NCBI GenBank assembly: GCA_038204185.1
Contig: JBBRDE010000181.1
Coordinates: 1-11,392, forward strand
Length of the DNA stretch: 11,392 nucleotides
Origin: Salmonirosea sp038204185
Lineage (GTDB): Bacteria > Bacteroidota > Bacteroidia > Cytophagales > Spirosomataceae
Direction: 5' to 3'
The translations under genes were made by a program, and so were the position numbers. Below are positions 6,548-11,392 of the stretch, in pieces. Under the pieces are notes generated by a model. It was not told the DNA's origin. It saw only the letters and a program-made list of their open reading frames with translations, and made no database searches. How positions within the stretch are numbered: the first letter of the stretch is position 1; each line of letters starts with the position of its first letter.

Positions 6548-7320
6548 ACGTACTGATTATCGAAGATGAAAAACGCACCGCCCAACGGCTGGAAAAATTG
6601 CTGATGGAATACGACCCTGCCATCCGGGTGCTGGCCCAGCTACCCGGCGTGGCGAAGGCGGTAGCTTGGCTGGCCGATCCGGCGCACGAGGTACCCGAAT
6701 TGGTGTTTTTGGACATTCACCTCGATGACGGTTCGGGGTTTGAAATTATCGAGCAGGCCCGCTTGACACTGCCGATCATCTTTACCACAGCCTTTGACGA
6801 ATACACACTGCAAGCTTTCAAAACCAATAGCATTGATTATTTGCTCAAACCCATCGACGCCGATGAACTCGGGGCGGCGATTGACAAATTCAAAAAACTA
6901 CGCGCTGCTCCCGCGCCGGATTTGACCCCGTTACTGCAATTGCTGGGGCAAACGTCCGGCCTGGGCTTGTCTGCCCCTGTGTTCAAAGAGCGGTTCATGC
7001 TGACGATCGGTACGAAAATCCGCAGCATCGAAACCGGCGAGATTGCCTACTTTTTCTTCGCCGACAAATCTACCTGGATTACGACCCGTGAGGGGCTGAA
7101 CATTTCCATCGAGTATAGCCTCGACAAACTTACCGAACTACTCGACCCGAAGCGATTTTTTCGGGCCAACCGGGCATTTCTGGTGGCGTTGGATTCCATT
7201 CAGACCATCCATGCCTATTTGGGCGGTAAACTCAAACTAGACCTTCGTCCCGAACCGCGACTGGAAGTGTTTGTCAGCGGCGACCGGATCACGCCTTTCA
7301 AGGAATGGCTGGGAAAGTAG
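6544..7320 (+). CDS. LytTR-family response regulator
   Basis: A 258-residue cytoplasmic regulator and partner of the upstream kinase. The receiver domain spans about 1-118: the acidic pair is Glu7/Asp8, the phosphoacceptor is Asp57 in FLDIHL, and conserved Lys102 lies in LLKPID. A linker follows, then a LytTR DNA-binding domain of about 148-256 with the typical KIRSIETGEIAYFF and FFRANRAFLVALDSI segments. The start at 6544 was chosen because the conserved receiver N-terminus MNVLIIEDE begins there and it gives the ATGA overlap with the kinase. An in-frame ATG at 6496 would add 16 residues lying wholly inside the kinase gene. Targets are unknown; the direct repeat at 2886-2915 is one candidate. 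Such pairs in Bacteroidota usually regulate envelope or metabolic genes. Confidence 0.94.
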   Translation: MNVLIIEDEKRTAQRLEKLLMEYDPAIRVLAQLPGVAKAVAWLADPAHEVPELVFLDIHLDDGSGFEIIEQARLTLPIIFTTAFDEYTLQAFKTNSIDYLLKPIDADELGAAIDKFKKLRAAPAPDLTPLLQLLGQTSGLGLSAPVFKERFMLTIGTKIRSIETGEIAYFFFADKSTWITTREGLNISIEYSLDKLTELLDPKRFFRANRAFLVALDSIQTIHAYLGGKLKLDLRPEPRLEVFVSGDRITPFKEWLGK

Positions 7321-7326
7321 TGCCTC

Positions 7327-7345
7327 GGTACCTGGCTGGGGTACC
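7327..7345. terminator. Hairpin of paired GGTACC palindromes between convergent genes
   Basis: The 39-base gap between the convergent regulator and nucleotidase genes holds two GGTACC copies (7327-7332 and 7340-7345). They can pair with each other as a 6-base-pair stem around TGGCTGG. The plus-strand sequence that follows is T-rich (TTTAACTTTTTGG), so this may be a weak terminator for the two-component operon. The stem is short and the T-tract interrupted. Confidence 0.3.
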
Positions 7346-7359
7346 TTTAACTTTTTGGT

Positions 7360-8853
7360 CTATAATCCCTTCAAATATCCAATAAACACTTTCCGAATAT
7401 CCGAGCGTGGATCGTCCGATTCTGGTTTCACGATGGGCTGAAGGATACCGGGATTGGCCGGAATTAGAAAACTCATGCCGAATTCCTTGCCTGTTAACAG
7501 GAAATCGGGCAATACGACTTTATACGTATGGGCGGTATCGAGCTGTGGTTCGGCGATGTACCAGGTTTGCGAAAGATCGTTGTAGCGGGCATTGGCGTGA
7601 TGTAGAAAGCCCCCTTTGCCCCGACTGAGACGACCGGCTTCCAACACTTTTCCTAGAAATTCACCCGTCATGTTCACTTGCGACATACCCCCGCCAAAGG
7701 GCAGGATACGGACAATATCGTATTGGGTAATGGGCCCTTCCAGCACGTCGTCCACCCGCACCGAGCCGCCGTTGAACACGGCCAGGTCGCTACCCGGAAA
7801 AGCCTGGAACATGCTTTGGGCGATCAGGGACGTGAGTACCCCGTGCTCGCGGCGAACCGTCGCTTCCCGGCCATCCCAGGGGTCGGGCGTGGTGTACACT
7901 AGCTCGGTAGGTTCAAATCCCAGTTCCCGAAAGCTATCGTTGGCAATCTGCTGCCATTTCGCTACGGCGGCGGCCGTTTTAGGCTCATCAGGTATAGTTT
8001 CATCAATCGTTTTTAGCTCCGATTCCAGATTTATGAGCCGGTTTTTACGGTCGAAGTGAAGACGATGGATGTACACTGTTTTGGCGTTGGCATCGGCTTT
8101 GGCAATAGACACCTTCCCCACCTGAAGCTTCATGTGATCGTGATCGTGACCGCCCATAATCAGCGCCAGACCGGGTACCTGCTCAGCCAGTCGCTGGTCG
8201 TCGTCCACGTCGAGGTGGGTAAGGGCTACCACTACATCACAGCGATTTTTAAGATCATCGTACTCACGGCGGGCTGCTTCCAGGGGATCGGTCACCTGTA
8301 CGTAATCTTTTTTGACGGGTAGGCATACCCCTAGCAGACCCACCCGTACTTTGCCATTGTCCAGAATCACCGACGTCGGTATATCGGCCCCGTCTTTGCT
8401 GAAAGGTGCCGCTTTGATGCCTTCGCGCTGCTGCATGTTGGCAATCACCCACCTAAACTTTGATTCCCCGATGCGTTTATTGAGTACCGTAGGGGCATCA
8501 TCGTCATAGTCGAACTCGTGGTTGCCGAACGTCACCAGATCTAGCCCCGCCTGGTTGAGGACATCCACCATCTGTTTTCCTTGAATACGTTCGCCCTGGT
8601 AACGCAGCGTACCGATCACCGAGGGACTCAGGAAATCGCCCGCCAGTACGAAGTAGGTACCCCTGGGTTTTTTCTTTTTCAACTCCTTATTCAAGTAAGC
8701 CACCCGTGCCAGTCCGGCCGAATGGCCGTTATCGAGTGGGGCGATTTCATACACGTCGTTGGTATGCAGGAACGTGATGGTACGTCCCGTCTGGCAGCCT
8801 GCCATGACGCCAAGCAGCAGGAGCCATCGAAGTACGTTCAGTCGGTGAAGCAT
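7360..8853 (-). CDS. UshA-like 5'-nucleotidase / metallophosphoesterase lipoprotein
   Basis: A 497-residue exported protein. The N-terminal hydrophobic segment ends in MAGC, so Cys20 is the likely lipidated residue, anchoring it in the envelope. The calcineurin-type metallophosphoesterase domain runs from about 25 to 250: HTNDVY at 30-35, AGDF (Asp73), GNHEFD at 110-115, THLD (His213) and GGHDHDH at 234-240 provide the two-metal site. The C-terminal 5'-nucleotidase domain (about 315-470) has FNGGSVR at 360-366 and ILPFGGG at 383-389. In classical UshA the first motif is D-x-H; here it is Asp33-Val-Tyr35, so one metal ligand is replaced, a feature of an NDVYE-type subfamily. It probably hydrolyses nucleotides or related phosphate esters to salvage phosphate and nucleosides. 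It lies 70 bases downstream of the M61 gene on the same strand, so the two may be co-transcribed. Confidence 0.9.
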   Translation of the reverse strand: MLHRLNVLRWLLLLGVMAGCQTGRTITFLHTNDVYEIAPLDNGHSAGLARVAYLNKELKKKKPRGTYFVLAGDFLSPSVIGTLRYQGERIQGKQMVDVLNQAGLDLVTFGNHEFDYDDDAPTVLNKRIGESKFRWVIANMQQREGIKAAPFSKDGADIPTSVILDNGKVRVGLLGVCLPVKKDYVQVTDPLEAARREYDDLKNRCDVVVALTHLDVDDDQRLAEQVPGLALIMGGHDHDHMKLQVGKVSIAKADANAKTVYIHRLHFDRKNRLINLESELKTIDETIPDEPKTAAAVAKWQQIANDSFRELGFEPTELVYTTPDPWDGREATVRREHGVLTSLIAQSMFQAFPGSDLAVFNGGSVRVDDVLEGPITQYDIVRILPFGGGMSQVNMTGEFLGKVLEAGRLSRGKGGFLHHANARYNDLSQTWYIAEPQLDTAHTYKVVLPDFLLTGKEFGMSFLIPANPGILQPIVKPESDDPRSDIRKVFIGYLKGL

Positions 8854-8923
8854 GAGGTTGAGTATTGGGCGAGGAAATTGAAAGCTCCTGAAAAAGGGTG
8901 GTACCGGCCGATCTGATCACGAC

Positions 8924-10405
8924 TCAAACCCCTTCGTTTTCGGCGTTGGATAAAATTTGAGCCGATGCCAGCCAGCGTTCCCACTGCCGGGCCGCACGCA
9001 TATCGTCCAGTACATTCAACTGAACATTACCGTTGCTGAACGTCGTCATCTGTAATCCTACGAAGGCCAGACACTCATTCAGGCGGGCTTCCAGGGGCGT
9101 CGTACCCCCGATGCACTCTTCCCAGTACCAGTCGAGCGGCTCCCCGGCTACCTCTTCCACGATAGCACGGTAGTCCTCATAGCTATATCCCACAAAGGGT
9201 TTTCCAAAGCGTTGCCATAGCAGGCGCATGACATCGTCGAGGGAGCGGGCATGGTCATGTTTTTTACGCAGGTACAGATCCAGAATCAAAGCCACGAGCG
9301 CGCCTTTATGGTAGACTGATACCTTGCGATTGGGAATGCCTTTTTCGTAACCATCCAGCCACAGATCCCATGATGCTTCCAAAAGCGACTGCGTAGCCTG
9401 TCCACTACTCTCGAAGTGCCGTTTCATGTACACCTGCAATTCTTTGACGTATGCGGCATCGTCAAATACGCCCGCCCGCCGCAGAAAAAGATCCCCGTAG
9501 TAGGTGGTGCATCCTTCGGCCACAAAGCAGGTGGTGAAGTAATTCTCTTTGGTGAAATCGTAGGGAAGCAGCTCCCTGGGACGAATGCGGATGATGTTCC
9601 AGGCGTGAAAAAGCTCGTGTGAACTTACCCCCAACAAATCGGTATACAGTCCTTCACCCTCATCGTCAGGCCCCAGCACGATCATGGTCGAGTTCTGATG
9701 TTCGACGCCGTGGTAAAAGGCGGTGGGTAATATGAGATTAATGAAATGGTAATCCTGTTCCGGAAATTGACCCATCATACTGATCTGTTCGCGGGAAAAC
9801 CGCGCGAAATCGGTGCGGATACGCTTCCAGTTAGGATGTAGATTGCCGTGCATCCACACATGGAATAGGGTACCCTCTTCTTCGTAGGACTCGTGGTGCA
9901 GTGTCGCCGATGCCAGCAGTGGACAATCAACCAGCTGGTAATAGTCACGGGCACGAAGCGTGGCGGGTTGCTCAGTGGTAGCCATGCCGCAGGCAATCCG
10001 GAACCCCGCGGGTAGGTCGAGTTCTACGGTACAGGGCTGATTAAGGTACCCCTCTGCGCAAAGCGCAAAGTTGATAAAATTGAGGTACCATAGTTCTTCA
10101 TCCACGTAGCTGCTGCCCGCATTTTGAATGATAGCGTAAAAATTATAGGAAACACGAATGGTTTCTTCTCCCGCTGTCTGCACCCGCCAGGAATCCTTGG
10201 TAGTTTTGCGTACCTGTAAAGGTACCCCCGAACCGAACCGCACTTCCATTTTTTGGATGTTCTTGGCAAAATTCTGAATCTCGTAGCGTCCGGGGCGCCA
10301 GGCAGGTAGCTGGAGATCGATGGAATCATTACCGTTCGTGGACAGGGTATAAACGATTTCAAGAAAACGGGAAGGGGGATCAGGAACACTGATGCGATAA
10401 TGCAT
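8924..10405 (-). CDS. M61-family (glycyl) aminopeptidase lacking the PDZ domain
   Basis: A 493-residue zinc metallopeptidase of family M61 (PF05299). The N-terminal beta domain includes PAWRPGRYEI. The catalytic part has GVEH at 233-236, equivalent to the exopeptidase motif of M1/M61 enzymes, the zinc motif HELFH (His263, Glu264, His267) followed by AWNIIRIRP, and the third ligand Glu297 in EGCTTYYGD. No signal peptide is visible, so the protein is predicted to be cytoplasmic. Family members are usually near 570-620 residues with a C-terminal PDZ domain; this protein ends about where the PDZ domain would start, and the bases after the stop show no PDZ remnant. The ATG at 10405 is preferred; a TTG 13 codons upstream (10444) is in frame but adds residues outside the family fold and overlaps possible promoter sequence. 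It is probably the first gene of an operon with the nucleotidase. Confidence 0.9.
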   Translation of the reverse strand: MHYRISVPDPPSRFLEIVYTLSTNGNDSIDLQLPAWRPGRYEIQNFAKNIQKMEVRFGSGVPLQVRKTTKDSWRVQTAGEETIRVSYNFYAIIQNAGSSYVDEELWYLNFINFALCAEGYLNQPCTVELDLPAGFRIACGMATTEQPATLRARDYYQLVDCPLLASATLHHESYEEEGTLFHVWMHGNLHPNWKRIRTDFARFSREQISMMGQFPEQDYHFINLILPTAFYHGVEHQNSTMIVLGPDDEGEGLYTDLLGVSSHELFHAWNIIRIRPRELLPYDFTKENYFTTCFVAEGCTTYYGDLFLRRAGVFDDAAYVKELQVYMKRHFESSGQATQSLLEASWDLWLDGYEKGIPNRKVSVYHKGALVALILDLYLRKKHDHARSLDDVMRLLWQRFGKPFVGYSYEDYRAIVEEVAGEPLDWYWEECIGGTTPLEARLNECLAFVGLQMTTFSNGNVQLNVLDDMRAARQWERWLASAQILSNAENEGV

Positions 10406-10521
10406 GGAGTTGAGGCAAGGTTTGAGGTAGAGCGCAACGAACAAAGATCACGCCGGTTCAGAACCAAAGGCACGGTATGTTTCGTTACTACTAGTCAGTA
10501 AAAATAACAATCGTTTTCGAT

Positions 10522-11181
10522 ATGAAAAGGTTTATTCCCTTCCTAACGGCAATTTTGGCGTTTCTGGGGGCACTTTCAACTGCTTTCGCCCAGAATACCG
10601 AGTACTACAAGAAAGATACCGTTCGTCAGCAGCCCCGGCAAACTACGATGGAAATTCCCGGCGAACAGGACAGAAAGTCAGTTACTGAGCCAAAATCAGA
10701 GGCACCTCGGCCTATTCTGGATCGTTTGCGTCTAGGTGGAAGTTTCGGATTAGGGTTTGGGACGGTTACCAACATTAATATATCGCCTATGGTTGGGCTC
10801 AATCTCACGGACAAACTCGTCTCAGGGGTAGGGACGACCTACATGTGGTATTATTCCAAACGCTTTAATGTTAACAGCAACTACTACGGCGGGCGGGCTT
10901 TTTTGATGTACTCGGTACTGCCTATGGTGACGCTTCAGGCCGAATACGAAGGCATGAACGTGCAGTACTTCAACAATGTCGATCGGCGCTATGACCGAAC
11001 CTGGATCGGCTCCCCCCTCATCGGTGGAGCCTATACCCAACCCCTGGGCGGGCGCTTCACGCGGGCCGTGCACATGACCCTACTGTATAACCTCAATTAT
11101 CAAAATCAAATCAACCCCTACACGGGGCAGAATATCTCGCCCTATTCCAATCCGTTTGTGTTTCGGGTTACGTTTCTGTAA
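10522..11181 (+). CDS. Outer-membrane beta-barrel protein
   Basis: A 219-residue exported protein. The signal peptide is cleaved near AFA|Q (23/24). A charged, Pro- and Gln-rich linker (about 24-68) follows, then a barrel-like region (about 70-219) of alternating amphipathic strands rich in Gly, Tyr and Asn, starting LRLGGSFGLGFG. It ends in FVFRVTFL, a C-terminal strand typical of outer-membrane proteins. About eight strands would fit the length. This is a common class of unassigned Cytophagales barrel and no specific ligand can be named. It is divergent from the M61 gene across 116 bases, where TATGTTTC at 10476-10483 is an imperfect -7 box without a clear -33 partner. It appears monocistronic, ending at the hairpin within 11189-11249. 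Confidence 0.82.
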   Translation: MKRFIPFLTAILAFLGALSTAFAQNTEYYKKDTVRQQPRQTTMEIPGEQDRKSVTEPKSEAPRPILDRLRLGGSFGLGFGTVTNINISPMVGLNLTDKLVSGVGTTYMWYYSKRFNVNSNYYGGRAFLMYSVLPMVTLQAEYEGMNVQYFNNVDRRYDRTWIGSPLIGGAYTQPLGGRFTRAVHMTLLYNLNYQNQINPYTGQNISPYSNPFVFRVTFL

Positions 11182-11188
11182 TCAATTT

Positions 11189-11249
11189 TGAATGATAGAA
11201 TAGTGGATCAATCACTGGGTGATTTTTTATTCACTCATTCTATCATTCA
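11189..11249. repeat. Long imperfect palindrome of the ATTCTATCATT / TCNN repeat family
   Basis: TGAATGATAGAATAGTG (11189-11205) pairs with CACTCATTCTATCATTCA (11232-11249): 17 pairs with one bulged base. A smaller hairpin nests inside (AATCAC-TGG-GTGATT, 11210-11224). The right arm is again made of tetramers, TCAC TCAT TCTA TCAT TCAC TCAT (11231-11254), as at 1-34. It lies between the barrel gene and the IS110-type transposase end. Confidence 0.7.
11210..11228 (+). terminator. Small terminator hairpin after the barrel gene
   Basis: AATCAC (11210-11215) and GTGATT (11219-11224) form a 6-base-pair stem with a TGG loop, running into six T residues at 11223-11228. It lies 29 bases after the stop codon of the barrel gene and sits in the centre of the larger palindrome, whose outer stem could strengthen it. 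Confidence 0.5.
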
Positions 11250-11392
11250 CTCATCGCACCGATTTCTATGATCTATGCAAGCTTTAGGTTATAGTTTTTA
11301 TCATATTTCTCACCCCTTTCTACGGCCGCGTATATTCTGTGGATAATTTTGTTTCTCACCGCATTCAGAACCAGCATTTTGTTTTTGCCTTC
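11250..11392 (-). mobile_element. Right (3') end of an IS110-family insertion sequence, continuing beyond the window
   Basis: The last 120 bases encode the C-terminus of an IS110-type transposase on the minus strand. IS110 elements have no long terminal inverted repeats and usually end shortly after the transposase stop codon, so the border should lie somewhere in about 11182-11272. The left limit given here, the inner edge of the palindromic repeat, is only an estimate. The rest of the element, including the noncoding end expected to encode the bridge RNA, lies outside the window. Confidence 0.5.
11273..11392 (-). CDS. IS110-family transposase, C-terminal 39 residues (partial)
   Basis: Reading the minus strand from the window edge gives one open frame of 39 codons ending in TAG at 11273-11275. 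It contains GKNKMLVLNAVRNKIIHRIY followed by AAVERGEKYDKNY. The GK.KM.V.NA.RNK...R.. pattern, a short variable tail and a stop is the characteristic C-terminal end of Bacteroidota IS110-family transposases (Transposase_20, PF02371). The RuvC-like N-terminal DEDD domain and the catalytic serine of the C-terminal domain lie beyond the window, so intactness cannot be judged. The stop lies 91 bases from the converging barrel gene. Codon use is more A-rich (AAA, AAC, ATA, AGA) than in the neighbouring host genes, which fits a mobile gene. Confidence 0.78.
   Translation of the reverse strand, partial: EGKNKMLVLNAVRNKIIHRIYAAVERGEKYDKNYNLKLA

Noticed and set aside
7616..8059. 147-codon open frame opposite the nucleotidase gene
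   Set aside because: Low-complexity Ser/Pro/Arg-rich translation typical of an antisense shadow; the minus-strand nucleotidase motifs are unambiguous.
10406..10444. TTG start extending the M61 protein by 13 residues
   Set aside because: The ATG at 10405 begins directly at the conserved N-terminal strand, and the extra residues resemble neither a signal peptide nor the family.
11344..11351. TAATTTTG, a perfect TAnnTTTG match near the right edge
   Set aside because: It lies inside the antisense IS110 transposase coding region and has no -33 box at 19-21 bases, so it is most likely chance in AT-rich DNA.

Overview
The window looks like ordinary chromosome of a Bacteroidota species, most likely order Cytophagales. 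Base composition is near 50% GC, start codons lack Shine-Dalgarno sequences, and the best promoter candidates fit the Bacteroidota TTTG / TAnnTTTG pattern. The gene families also fit: a LytS/LytTR pair, a secreted GH130 protein, and small secreted proteins that resemble T9SS sorting domains. The species cannot be named from the sequence.

Layout, left to right. A degenerate TCNN tetranucleotide repeat (1-34) precedes a large lipoprotein in which a YVTN-type beta-propeller is joined to a phosphoesterase domain (148-2595). After it come a REP-like hairpin, a very strong symmetric terminator, and about 390 bases of AT-rich non-coding DNA. That stretch carries direct repeats and a good promoter candidate for a small secreted protein (3124-3510). 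A secreted GH130-type mannoside-active protein lies on the minus strand (3613-4698). A second small secreted protein, related to the first, follows (4963-5334). Next is a translationally coupled LytS-type histidine kinase and LytTR response regulator (5438-7320, ATGA overlap). Convergent to that pair is a minus-strand couple: an M61 aminopeptidase (8924-10405) followed by a UshA-like 5'-nucleotidase lipoprotein (7360-8853). An outer-membrane beta-barrel protein (10522-11181) is divergent from the peptidase.

The right edge holds the C-terminal 39 codons of an IS110-family transposase on the minus strand (11273-11392, running off the window). It lies directly beside a long palindromic ATTCTATCATT repeat of the same family as the repeat at the left edge. 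IS110 elements are known to target palindromic repeats, so this is the most interesting junction in the window.

Most products are predicted to act in the envelope or periplasm: phosphate-ester hydrolysis (phosphoesterase lipoprotein, nucleotidase), glycan processing (GH130) and envelope signalling (LytS/LytTR). The two small paralogues flank the GH130 gene, and the signalling pair lies just downstream, so local regulation is possible but unproven. The palindrome GGTACC occurs 19 times, against about 3 expected, in all three codon phases and in intergenic DNA. I do not see a clear new defence or biosynthetic system.
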